From the NCBI GenBank assembly GCA_019096065.1, contig JAGUCH010000003.1, forward strand, positions 6,386,001 through 6,450,000: a stretch of 64,000 nt of DNA, given 5' to 3'. Shown in pieces: positions 47,187 through 56,804 of the stretch; position 1 is the stretch's first letter; each line of letters begins with the position of its first letter. The position numbers and the translations under genes are program-made. The DNA is from Paracyclopina nana (taxonomy: Eukaryota > Arthropoda > Copepoda > Cyclopoida > Cyclopettidae). The notes beneath the pieces are model-generated. The model was not told where the DNA came from and searched no databases. It saw only the letters and a program-made list of their open reading frames with translations.

Positions 47187-49023
47187 GAATTTTCAATTTG
47201 CAGTTCGCACACGCCGCGTTGATAATCGTAAAAATAACAAAAATCAAAACAAACGGGAAAGGTTCGCGGAATTTTAAGGCTCACCTTCCATAAAAAATTC
47301 TATAAGCCTTGTTTTGCTGGTTGAATTAAGCGCCAAATGAAAATTCAAAATGTTAGTTTTAATGCTTTATTCTGACTTTTGGTATTTCTCGTTAACGAAT
47401 AACATTCTTCTCTAGCAATTCCATTAACATGAAAGTGGTTGAATGGAAGATTCCACAACGCATCCAAGAGCATTACTTATTTTTAAAAAATTAGATGGAT
47501 CGCCTAACACTAAAATGTATGGGTATTTTAGAAGTTTGTTAGAATAACGATCGTCATTGATGGAAAGATGAGCGTTTGCCAGGTTTATTATAACTCAAGG
47601 CATAAGTAAACACTGCAGCCAATTATCAGCAAACTCTATTTGCTATATGACATAGACTTAGACTGATTCTTTTGCATTACTAAAGTAAAGGCTACATTAA
47701 AGTTGACTGCTTTCATAAAGCGCAAATGAAGCTCTTTCTTGCGCGAAGTTGGACGTGATATTTATGAAACCATTCTTGAGAGATTAACATATGTTCATTC
47801 GGGTATATATGTATACATAAACACGAGCAATAGTATAAAAATATGTAGTATCTATAAATACTATATGCAAGGTACCAAGCTGCATTAAGTCATCTCGCTA
47901 TGACGTTCATTAATCAAAATAAGTGAACCTTTTTCTCAATTATGCAATCACTTTATTTCTTATTGTTCATGTAATAAGGAATCCTTACACTGATGTTTTT
48001 TTCATTATGTGTAACGCATTTGATGGTCATAAGCAACTTATCGTAAATAGAGCAGTTTTTGATGCCCCTTAACTTTCTTTTGCTAAAGAAATAAAAGAAC
48101 ATTGTTCGCTCAGAAAATGAAAGAAAACACAGACTACTTCGTGAAATTCCAGTCCTGACATTATCATATGTAGTAGTCTGACTGTGAAGTGAAAGCAATT
48201 CATAAAAATAATACACTGTTGCGCAAAATGTCACATTCAACAGCTAATTTTGATTAGTAGCATAAAGGTGCTGCATTACTCTAACAGAAAAGCCCTTGAT
48301 CTTTCATTGCGTCTAATTAGCAAGTATGTCCCCCTCGTATTTTTCTTTCATCTTGTAGAACACGCGCGGAACACCCTACATGTTATGTTCCCAACAAAAT
48401 AAAAACCGAGATAGAGTAAACTATCTGTTGCACAACTGGACAATGGTCAAGGAAAAGTAGCTTGACAACTTTGTTGTTCTTCATTTTTTGCGTGCTTGGC
48501 ATGACATTCCAGTAATTGGCTCAATTGAATGTATTGAACATTGCGTTGAATCCTATCTTGGAAAAGATGGCTTTTCCCAGCAAAATGCATATTTTGCCAT
48601 GTTCGGGGTACTTTTTTGCTAGCCTAGTATTTGACTCGCAAAAAGGCTTTTACCTTAATTGTAGTCCAAATATTTTATAAGTATGATAGCCAGCTGTTAC
48701 GAAAAGAGCTTCATAATAAAAGACACCAATCCCACATTTCGTATCTCCAATCAAGCAAGAAGCTTTTGATGCAATAGATACAAAAAGTAATTAATTTCTG
48801 TGAGGGCGAGAAAGTATTGAATTACTGTGCCAGCAAAGGTCGCATTCTCAAAGTACCAAGAAGAGAACAAAAGCTGACTGTGTCTATGAAAAATTAATTT
48901 GTAAGCAGCTGGAAAGACCACGAAAAAGCAGGTGACTTTTTCCATTGTTGTACTATATCTACAAGTACGTGGTATTTCCATGCAGTTCATTTCAAGGGAC
49001 GATAGCAGCCAAAACATCTAAAA
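47187..49023. other. Intergenic, no gene recognised
   Basis: AT-rich spacer of 1.8 kb between divergent genes. A few minus-strand open stretches (47953-48240, 48751-49017) lack signal peptides, motifs or splice partners. No RNA gene or repeat was recognised. Confidence 0.45.
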
Positions 49024-49673
49024 ATGGGAAGGAAAATCAAGCCCAGTCGAATGGCGGAATTAAAGGCCACTTTTGATATGTTTGACAGAAATGGAGATGG
49101 CACTATCAGGCAAGTCTGAAATTCAATGAACTTCGAAGCCTAATAAGTGTACCCTTGATTTCAGTGCCAACGAGCTGGAATCCGTAATGAAATCAGCTGG
49201 GTATCACCCAAGTAAGAATGACATTCAAAGGCTGATGCGAGCTTGTGACACGGACGGATCGGGAGTTATTGAATTCTCAGAATTCACCCAAATCATGGAG
49301 GAGTATGAAGAGATATCAGATGAAGACGTCTTAGCAGGTTCTACATTCATGAAATAGTACTAGCGAAGGAAAATGCGCAAAAATGAACACTATGGCATAC
49401 AGCAACTTTCGGCACGAAGTTTTTCAAATTCCCACTTTCAGGGTTCAAGGTCTTTGACAAGAATGGAGACGGTCATATATCAAAGTCTGAATTGAGGTAA
49501 TATTCAAAGTGCTACACTTGCCCTTATGCCAATTTGCTCACAGGTTTGTGATAAGTGACTTGGGATTGAAGATTACTGACAAGAATGTTGATGACATGAT
49601 TGCTATGGCTGACAAAGATGGTGATGGCCAAGTGAGCTACAATGAGTTCGTTAAACTGTTGAGGCAAAAGTAG
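49024..49673 (+). CDS. Calmodulin-like four-EF-hand protein
   Basis: Four exons, 49024-49109, 49165-49337, 49442-49496 and 49544-49673, give 147 residues (calmodulin 149). Four canonical calcium loops are present: DRNGDGTISANE, DTDGSGVIEFSE, DKNGDGHISKSE and DKDGDGQVSYNE, each with Asp at position 1 and Glu at 12. The linker EEYEEISDEDVLAGFKVFDKN resembles calmodulin, but the overall divergence (basic start GRKIKPSRMAELKATFDMF) makes this a calmodulin-like paralogue rather than calmodulin itself. The first intron has a GC donor (ATCAG|GCAAGT) and an ordinary AG acceptor. The small membrane protein gene converges 74 bp downstream. Confidence 0.93.
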
Positions 49674-49747
49674 ATTTTACCTAGTGAGAGTCTGAGGCCA
49701 CCCAAATTCATGCACAAGCTTATGATAACTTGAACATCTTGTATATT

Positions 49748-50047
49748 TCACACGAATTGCTCACTTTCGCTGAATACACTGTTTTGCTCTACAAAATGTA
49801 TTGAATATTCCTGCAGTTCTTCTTCTTCAGCTTGATTTGAACCAGCTTTGCAGTCAATCTTTTGTTTCCGCCTGTTCAGTTGGCAGCAAAAATAGTGAAG
49901 CGATGCCAGGCATATTATGCCTAAAATCACCAGCCAGAAGGTAGTTACGGCCAAGTTGATTTTGATGAGTGCTAAATTAGGACTTGAAGGCACAACAATG
50001 TCCCATGGCTGATTGATCTTGGTTAGAAAACCAGGATCTTGAGCCAT
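49748..50047 (-). CDS. Short single-pass membrane protein, unrecognised
   Basis: An intronless frame of 99 residues from the first ATG (50047). An N-terminal extracellular-looking segment without signal peptide precedes one strong hydrophobic helix (VTTFWLVILGIICLASLHYF). A CC pair, a basic stop-transfer NRRKQK and an acidic cytoplasmic-looking tail follow. The layout suits a type III single-pass membrane protein, resembling small channel-regulator subunits in size only. No homology is claimed. The frame is open slightly further upstream without an ATG. The tail-to-tail arrangement with the EF-hand gene and the sensible topology argue it is real. Confidence 0.5.
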   Translation of the reverse strand: MAQDPGFLTKINQPWDIVVPSSPNLALIKINLAVTTFWLVILGIICLASLHYFCCQLNRRKQKIDCKAGSNQAEEEELQEYSIHFVEQNSVFSESEQFV

Positions 50048-50680
50048 ATCCGTTCTAAGCAAGATCTAAAAGCAAACTATGCTCACTTAAATGCTCCACT
50101 CTGATCCTCGAAGAGAAAATAATCCGCATTATTTTCCTTTTTCAGGCAATATGTCTCGGAGCTAGCATAGCAGATTGCCCGCATAAAGACATTATTGGTT
50201 ACTCAAGAACTTGCTGATTAAATTCATGGGAAACTACATGCTCATTTTTTCTAATGTTTTTTTTGCTTGTATAACAAAAGGTTTTTTGGGGGTCCATTGC
50301 GGATCGAAGTCATTTCATTTTTACTTTAGCAAGGTTACGTGAGCCGTACTCACAAAAGTTACGATTTCTGTTTGCTTCTCAGTTTTCACACTATTATCTA
50401 TTTATACATGTAAACAATTTATAAAACAAGCTAATAAAATAGCTGAGCAAATTTTTTAAAGTAAAAATCGAGTGGCAACTTTGCGGGCTCGAGCTTGCGA
50501 GAGCCAAGTGATGCTACGAGATTTTTACTTTGCAAAATGAGCTCAGATATTTTGTAAGCCTGTTTTATAATTTGTTTACATATATATACGATTTTATATG
50601 ATGGAAAGTAATTTTCAAATGTTAATGAAGTTACCAGACCATGTAATCTTGACTTAGCATCTGATCCATTACTTTGAAGG
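50048..50680. other. Left flank of the LTR element
   Basis: Promoter side of the small membrane protein and pre-insertion DNA. An inverted pair of AT-rich segments around 50400 and 50570 (TGTAAACAATTTATAAAACA and its approximate complement) may be an old foldback element. The 5-bp target copy GAAGG of the retroelement lies at 50676-50680. Confidence 0.35.
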
Positions 50681-50905
50681 TGTATGAATCTAACGAGAGT
50701 CGTCGATGCAATAAAACGATAATAAAGTCGAAATCTGCATAAAATCCAGCACGCCGATGATTTCTATGTAGTAGTCAATTTATTCAACTAACACACGTGA
50801 AATCCGGAATCGTACTAACGTAAACACGAGCATGACGGATCGAATCATAGGTCGAGCTCAATATAAGAGTGTCACAATACAATAGATAAGGCGGGAGCCC
50901 AAACA
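50681..50905 (-). repeat. 3' LTR of the BEL/Pao-type element
   Basis: A 225-bp direct repeat; plus-strand reading starts TGTATGAATC and ends GCCCAAACA. It is identical to the other LTR except for one A/G difference in the GTAGTC(A/G)ATTTATTC stretch. Orientation follows from the ORF and the purine tract at 50906-50917. Confidence 0.93.
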
Positions 50906-50988
50906 GTCTCCCCTGGGACATCTTGATAAAGCTCGACATCATCACAGCAACTTGGTGTAGTCACAACCAGAATCTAGCATTGGAAGGG

Positions 50989-53900
50989 TCAGATACCCTC
51001 CTTAATAGGACAAATGAGGACACGGCCAGACTTGTCCAATATCCTAGCATAGGCATCATGTTGTAGGAAAGCCAGCTGAGTAGTCAACAGCGCTTGCACT
51101 AAGTCAAAACGTCCATGGTGCTCTGTAGCATTACCATCGCCGCTACACAAAATGTTGAGGCGCTTGAGCCTCTTCTTGCAGTTGGCATTTAAGTGTCCAA
51201 AGTTGCCACACAAGAGACAAGAGTGCAGGTACAATCTAAGCTCTTTTGGCTCCACCACACCAATGATGCCCTGCACGCAATCAATAAGTGCCAAGGCCAC
51301 ATGAGGCAAATCCCACTCACGCCTTTGAGCTCCAAATAAAAATTCAAGGTCTTTGACAGTCTCAGCCGATGCTGTAGGAAGGAGGGCAATTGTCATAGGA
51401 GTGGTCAGTCCAACTTGATGCCAACACTGCACCACTTGCTCAAGGTTGCTGTATGCCCCAAACTCTTCTCTAAGCAGTCTCGCAGCTTCTCCCTGACACC
51501 CGAGGTCTGGGAGAAGTCCTGTGATTGTGCTCATCTTCTGACCTTGAATGGTCTCAGCCTGGCATTGGTTGAACTGTTTCCAACCACTGACAAAACTAGA
51601 GGCTTCAATACCACCCGTTCTTGGGTGAAACAGCATTGCCCAACCAAGGGGAGTCCTTCTTGCCAAGGGGCCTCCCACCACATATATGTCCTTTTCACTT
51701 ATCATGAGTTGCATGTTGTCAAACCCAATAAGAAGTCCCACACCACCATCCACTGGCTTTGGGAATTCAATTTGGTTCAGCTCAGCACATTTTGCTTTGA
51801 TTTCATTAGGGTCAACTGGTTGGATTGCAATGGGCAAATTAAAGGTGCTGAACTCGAGTTGAAATACCGGTTCTTTTGTGCCCCTTGCTCTGATGTACAT
51901 GGTGCCCTTGAAGGAAGGCTGCTCCACTACTTGATTGTTGCCCACAACCTGGACTGCCCTACTCCTCCTTTTGCCTTTGGCACCCAAGACTTTGGCTAGG
52001 TCAGGTTGTAACAGTGTAACATTTGATCCAGTGTCAAACAATGCATTTGTTTCCATTGCTTTGGCAAAATCCATTTTAGTGGAAATCTCCACTGGAACTG
52101 TCATCCATGAGCTTGAGGCATCACTCTTCTCTTTTGTAAGGGCCACAACATCACCCTCATCACTTGTTGTGTAATCGCTTGAATCATCATCATCGAATCC
52201 AGTTGCCTCCTTCAGTTTTTTGTATTTTATGCGATACTTGTCACTTTTCTTCTCTGGGCTATCTTCCTCTTCTTTGACCTCCATTTCATCAAAAGATTTG
52301 GTTAAATTTTTGAGCAACATATCAGTCCTCTTGGTCCTCAGGTGGTCCCTGATTCGCACCCTGGCCCAGGTGATGAATAGCCTGAGCGAGTTTCTTGACT
52401 GGAGTTTCTTCTCCTTAAAGTCCCTGTAGTCCCTGGTAGTGATGCTATCCATTTGGATGTTGGACAAGATTGAGGCTTCACCGTACGTTGGATCTTTGCC
52501 AGCGCGTCCATTGCAGTCAATTATCTCCTCAACGATGACCAAGGCCGCCTCCACAGAGTTCAAGTCTTTTACTGAGATTGGTGGCCTCTCTCTCATCTTG
52601 ATGAGCAAATCATGGATCACTTCCTCAGCTTCATCTCTATGGGCCAGATAGTCACCATCCAGTTTTTGGAGGGCCTCAATGAATCCATCCTTCGACAGGC
52701 TGCATCGTGATATCTTAATCTTTACTGCTCCAGTGCACAAGTTTTTGAGTTTAATGCACTTCTCAAACCAGTTCATGTTTCTCTTCATGACAATGCCAGC
52801 GTGCACATATTCCTTGAAGTCCCTGTAGGTGACTTCGCCTGTGCCATTGAAGTACATAGGCTTGACGTCGTCCCTAATAAAATCCCTGGGCACTTTCGGG
52901 TCATAGAATTGGGTTAGATTTCTGCCTTCATATAGGTCATTCCAGTCGATATCAGCCTGAGTCCGTCTTCTTACTTGATCGATGATGGTGTCGTGGGCCA
53001 AATATGATTGCTCCTCCTGGATCTTCTTTTCATATAGCTCACTTGACAGCGTCACCGTAGTCATGCCCAAATTAAAGTCCTTCCTGCTGAAGTCATGGTC
53101 GTTTTTTCCTTGATTCGGCGTTGTTCCACCCTTGCTTTGTGGTCGATTCCTATGGTGGTCCGGATCTGAGAATGCCATGAGGTTGTCGATCTCTTTGCTA
53201 GTGAGGACAACACTTTGCATGTTGAACTTTTTGCGATCATCCTCACCCATGCACTGAACAATATTCTCCAGTTCCTTCCTTCTCTTGTTGGCATTTTCCA
53301 TCAAGGTCACCTGATCTTTGTAAGCTACTGTACCCACCATCAGAGTTCTTCTCAACTTATCAGCTTTTTTGAGTTGGCACACTACCACATCCAATTCTTC
53401 GAAGACTTTCTCTGCTGAGTTGTCTGGAGTGTCATCATCCAATTGGAGCCCTTCCTCATGTTGAGAGTCTGCCTTAGCAACCACAGTCTCCGCAGCGGCA
53501 CCTGAAGCTGCTGCTGGAGTCGGTGTGGAGGGGTTGTCCAGTTCACTGAGTCTTTTGTCTTTGACAACCCTTGAGGCTCTGATTACATAAGTCACCAACT
53601 GGTAGTGGATTAGGGAGACCTGATAGTTAAAGTCTTCGCGATCGGCCTCCATGACAAGGCCTCTACATGTCTCCACATCCTCAGTGACCTCGCTCTTAAG
53701 CCCTATGATTTGGGCTTTGATCCTCCCAGCCAAGTCTGACGACGTGGCTGCATCCAATCTCTCGCCCAAGACTTTCACGTGACTGTCCATGGTGTCTTTG
53801 ATATTTTTTAGGACATCCATCCACATGTCTTTAGAGTGGGCTGGTGCAGGCATGTTTCCGTCCACTGATGCCATCGTGACGTTGTTGAGGAGGGTGTCGT

Positions 53901-54141
53901 AACCTGGGAGCTGCACTTCGCCTCCAGTGGATACAATCTCGTCTTCGTCGTTCATGAAGAGTAGCGAGATCTCGTCAAACACCCAGTCTTTGTCAGCCTC
54001 ACTAGCCGACAGTAGCTGTTTGTCTTTGACACTTGACTTTTTGGCTCTCTTCGTCGAGACGTCAAAATCTCCACCGTGAGTCTTAAGTGGAGGCCTGACA
54101 ACTCTTCCACTCTTGGTCTTCCTCTTGCCAGACTGGTACAT
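50989..54141 (-). CDS. Gag-protease polyprotein of the LTR element
   Basis: A single uninterrupted frame of 1050 residues from the first ATG at 54141. A basic N-terminus and coiled-coil-rich region precede a BEL/Pao Gag-like domain (DUF1759 type; YFNGTGEVTYRDFKEYVHAG, IKLKNLCTGAVKI). The aspartic protease has its active-site motif in ALFDTGSNVTLL. The Pao-typical region follows (VGLLIGFDNMQLMI then RRTPLGWAML). A CCHC zinc knuckle (CLLCGNFGHLNANC) appears near the C-terminus, after the protease, whereas in most elements knuckles lie in Gag upstream of it. The frame ends shortly after with no polymerase or integrase. The ORF has no stops or frameshifts, so it may still be expressed. Confidence 0.88.
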   Translation of the reverse strand: MYQSGKRKTKSGRVVRPPLKTHGGDFDVSTKRAKKSSVKDKQLLSASEADKDWVFDEISLLFMNDEDEIVSTGGEVQLPGYDTLLNNVTMASVDGNMPAPAHSKDMWMDVLKNIKDTMDSHVKVLGERLDAATSSDLAGRIKAQIIGLKSEVTEDVETCRGLVMEADREDFNYQVSLIHYQLVTYVIRASRVVKDKRLSELDNPSTPTPAAASGAAAETVVAKADSQHEEGLQLDDDTPDNSAEKVFEELDVVVCQLKKADKLRRTLMVGTVAYKDQVTLMENANKRRKELENIVQCMGEDDRKKFNMQSVVLTSKEIDNLMAFSDPDHHRNRPQSKGGTTPNQGKNDHDFSRKDFNLGMTTVTLSSELYEKKIQEEQSYLAHDTIIDQVRRRTQADIDWNDLYEGRNLTQFYDPKVPRDFIRDDVKPMYFNGTGEVTYRDFKEYVHAGIVMKRNMNWFEKCIKLKNLCTGAVKIKISRCSLSKDGFIEALQKLDGDYLAHRDEAEEVIHDLLIKMRERPPISVKDLNSVEAALVIVEEIIDCNGRAGKDPTYGEASILSNIQMDSITTRDYRDFKEKKLQSRNSLRLFITWARVRIRDHLRTKRTDMLLKNLTKSFDEMEVKEEEDSPEKKSDKYRIKYKKLKEATGFDDDDSSDYTTSDEGDVVALTKEKSDASSSWMTVPVEISTKMDFAKAMETNALFDTGSNVTLLQPDLAKVLGAKGKRRSRAVQVVGNNQVVEQPSFKGTMYIRARGTKEPVFQLEFSTFNLPIAIQPVDPNEIKAKCAELNQIEFPKPVDGGVGLLIGFDNMQLMISEKDIYVVGGPLARRTPLGWAMLFHPRTGGIEASSFVSGWKQFNQCQAETIQGQKMSTITGLLPDLGCQGEAARLLREEFGAYSNLEQVVQCWHQVGLTTPMTIALLPTASAETVKDLEFLFGAQRREWDLPHVALALIDCVQGIIGVVEPKELRLYLHSCLLCGNFGHLNANCKKRLKRLNILCSGDGNATEHHGRFDLVQALLTTQLAFLQHDAYARILDKSGRVLICPIKEGI

Positions 54142-54157
54142 CCGTGGCACCAGTGCT

Positions 54158-54250
54158 GGTCTCCCCGTTAATGAGAGACTGGACTGTCTCCCCGTTAAGG
54201 ATAAAATTCAACGTGAGGCCTGACTGTCTCCCCGTTGAGGATAAAATCAC
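54158..54250 (-). repeat. Triple GGGGAGAC motif in the element leader
   Basis: In the untranslated leader between primer site and ORF, three copies of AACGGGGAGAC occur, two with a flanking conserved block (TTTTATCC and AGTC). The same GGGGAGAC core forms the polypurine tract beside the 3' LTR. Confidence 0.6.
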
Positions 54251-54364
54251 AGCACTTAAATTCACTTTAGAGTCAGCTGTCTCAGTAGAAATGTCGGATC
54301 ACCAGAGAATGCAAGAATCCACTTTTCATCTCTTGAGTGAGTCCTTGAACCCGGTTGGTCGCCA

Positions 54365-54589
54365 TGTATGAATCTAACGAGAGTCGTCGATGCAATAAAA
54401 CGATAATAAAGTCGAAATCTGCATAAAATCCAGCACGCCGATGATTTCTATGTAGTAGTCGATTTATTCAACTAACACACGTGAAATCCGGAATCGTACT
54501 AACGTAAACACGAGCATGACGGATCGAATCATAGGTCGAGCTCAATATAAGAGTGTCACAATACAATAGATAAGGCGGGAGCCCAAACA
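54365..54589 (-). repeat. 5' LTR of the BEL/Pao-type element
   Basis: The upstream LTR in element orientation. It should carry the promoter, and its inner edge at 54364 touches the primer-binding-site candidate. The outer edge is followed by the GAAGG target copy. Confidence 0.93.
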
Positions 54590-54798
54590 GAAGGCTTGGG
54601 TTGAGAGGCCCTCAGTAGGGCAAGAGTAGTTGAAAGCGTTAATCAATCAATTAAAAATTGTAGATTTTGAATTTGGCACTTTTTGGAGCTAAAAGATCTG
54701 TTCGATCAAGTTTTGCCTGGTATCTCTGATAGAGACTCTACTCTTAGCTCAACTTAGAAGAAGAATAAAAAGGAATTCTAGCAACAACTTTTCTAACT

Positions 54799-54871
54799 AT
54801 ATTGGTAGCTCAGTCAATAGAGCGCCGGACTCCTAGTCCTAGTGTTTAAGGTTCGATCCCCATTCATGGCA
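54799..54871 (+). pseudogene. tRNA-like relic (possible tRNA-Arg-CCT pseudogene or SINE head)
   Basis: A box-like TAGCTCAGTCAATAGAGCG and B box GGTTCGATCCC are well formed and correctly spaced, with an anticodon loop CTCCTAG (anticodon CCT). A T-run follows that could end Pol III transcription. The 5' acceptor strand does not pair with the 3' side, the T stem has mismatches and only three anticodon-stem pairs hold. It is therefore a decayed tRNA or a tRNA-derived SINE head rather than a working tRNA. Confidence 0.5.
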
Positions 54872-54937
54872 TTTTTTTCTCCTTTTTTCTGCAATCGGAT
54901 TTACTTCTTTGACAATATCATGGTAACAGAGGAGCAA

Positions 54938-55288
54938 CACACCTTATAATAGTATTTTACTTGCTGCTTTTCGGGACTGAGAAGGTAAGTAAAAATTGCC
55001 CTAGGTGAGTAAATGAAACCAAGCCGAATCTTGAACCGAGCGAAGCGAGGGGAATAGTGAGGCGAGGTTTTATTTTACTCACCGAGGGCATTATTTACGT
55101 TACCTTCGAAGTCCTGAGAAGCAGCAAGTCAAATTTTATTAACTGTGACCGATTTTCCGAGCGAAATGAACTTGCCGGAATGCCATGTTGTGACGTCACG
55201 GGGTTTGCAAAAAGCTGACACGATCGGCAAAGTGAATTTACTCGAGAGTAAAACCGGTTACAGTTAGTAAAATACTCTATAATGTGTG
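54938..55288. mobile_element. Foldback/MITE-like element with 23-bp terminal inverted repeats
   Basis: Outer ends CACACCTTATAATAGTATTT (54938 on) and the complementary copy ending at 55288 match closely. A longer imperfect inverted pair lies inside (about 54955-55021 against 55067-55138, both containing TTGCTGCTT...GAAGGTAA...GTGAGTAAA). The centre is a CG-rich CGAGCGAAGCGAGG. No frame is present and no clear target duplication was seen, so the superfamily is unknown. Confidence 0.7.
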
Positions 55289-56804
55289 TCACTTGATAGT
55301 CAGAGCTTTTATATATGTGTAGTTATATGAACTGAGACAAATTGATAAACTGAATTATACATGCGAAAATTGCTTTCCATCATATAAAATAAGAAACTTT
55401 GGTTAGTGGGTTCTGACACCAGCTGCGAGCTAGTCATGAGATGAAACCAAGCCCATTTGACACGTTTGAGCCTAAGCCCCATGAAACAGGAAAGACCAAA
55501 GCTATCGGATACAGCTCTATATGGAAACGACAACGAAAAAAGGTAAAAACGTGGAAGGAAGAAAGTTGGTGATGCGAAAAAGGTGTGACAACTTTTGCAT
55601 TTTGCACTCTCCAACTTTTACAACTATAATAGGACCAAATTTAGCTTGATCGTCGCATCTTCTCTGCATCACAAAAAAAGGGTAAAAAGGACAAGCTCAG
55701 AAATCCAGAACTGGATGATTTGGGTTATTGGAAAGCTTAGGCTGGTCATCTCGTTGCTGAGGTGATTCTCTGATTTTTCTTTTTTTTGCTGCCTTGAAAG
55801 AGCTTTTTAATGCGTTATGCAAAGCTTCAATCTTTTAAAATGAAGAGTTGCTTAACCTAGCCTATTTTGCTTATTTGCCCACATCAAGCTAAAAAGATGT
55901 AACATCCGCCTCAAAAATAACCATTTGGAGGAGTAATTTAGCTACAAGCGTGATATTCCTATTTTTGTTATTTCACCATTTTCATTGCAATGAGAAGTTT
56001 GAAAAAAACCATCTTTTTCGTTGGTCATATCAACGTGGCCTGAGGGCTGTTATTCCTTTTATAAGAGAAGCAAGGAAATCAGCTTTTAGGTTATAAAGTC
56101 TATTTTGGCGCCTTTTCCCCTAATGACCTTATTTATTGTCGTTTCCCTTGCCAAGAAACTGTCGAAAGCATTTTTATTGATGTAGTTATGAAAAGTGGAA
56201 AGCAAAGGACGCGGTCACCTTATCGCACATTTTTGTTTGTTCCTTTGCAGATAAAACGGGCAGTTCCTAAGGTTTGCTCCAAGCCCACATCGGAGTTAGA
56301 GTGGAATCTACGGTTCTTCAAAAATCAAGGTATCAATTTGTAGTACGTGCTTATGACAGAAATAAGGTCCTCTTTTTTATTATCCAAGTGACTCGGCAGC
56401 TTCGCTTGAGCAACTTTCTGAATTATATTACTTAAAGGATCATCCTTATTGCTCATGCATGCCATTATTCCCTTACCTGACTTCCAAGCTTATTCATTCG
56501 TGCGCTCCAAGCACAGAGCTACCAGAAGGGTGGAATTTTTTGACGTAAAAGTGACAATTTTCAGATGAAATTGCAAGTAACGCATTTCTGACAGGAAAAG
56601 CCTTTTTTTAACCTTATAACTTAAGGCTCACATTTTGGCATTTTTCTCAACGACAATATTCCTTATTGTTTCGGAAAAAATGAATAAGCTGTACGTTAAA
56701 ATGGGCTTGGTAACTAAAGCACAGAAAAAATTCCTAGGATTTTTTTCAGCTAGCCAATTCTTGTTGGTGCTAGGATACGAAGAGGTGTGGAAGTTTACAG
56801 CAAT
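55289..56804. other. Intergenic, no gene recognised
   Basis: AT-rich 1.5-kb stretch with no supported exon or RNA gene. A splice-acceptor-like TTTACAG just before 56805 leaves room for an upstream noncoding exon of the next gene. Confidence 0.45.

Larger units (their letters stand above)
50681..54589 (-). mobile_element. Complete non-autonomous BEL/Pao-type LTR retrotransposon
   Basis: A 3,909-bp element lying on the minus strand. Two 225-bp direct LTRs (50681-50905 and 54365-54589) start TG, end CA and differ at one base that I could find. A target duplication GAAGG flanks both ends (50676-50680, 54590-54594). On the element strand the 5' LTR is followed at once by a primer-binding-site candidate starting TGGCGACCAACCGGG. 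A purine-rich tract CCCAGGGGAGAC abuts the 3' LTR. The only long frame is the Gag-protease ORF; reverse transcriptase, RNase H and integrase are absent. Near-identical LTRs imply recent insertion, presumably with enzymes supplied in trans. Confidence 0.93.
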
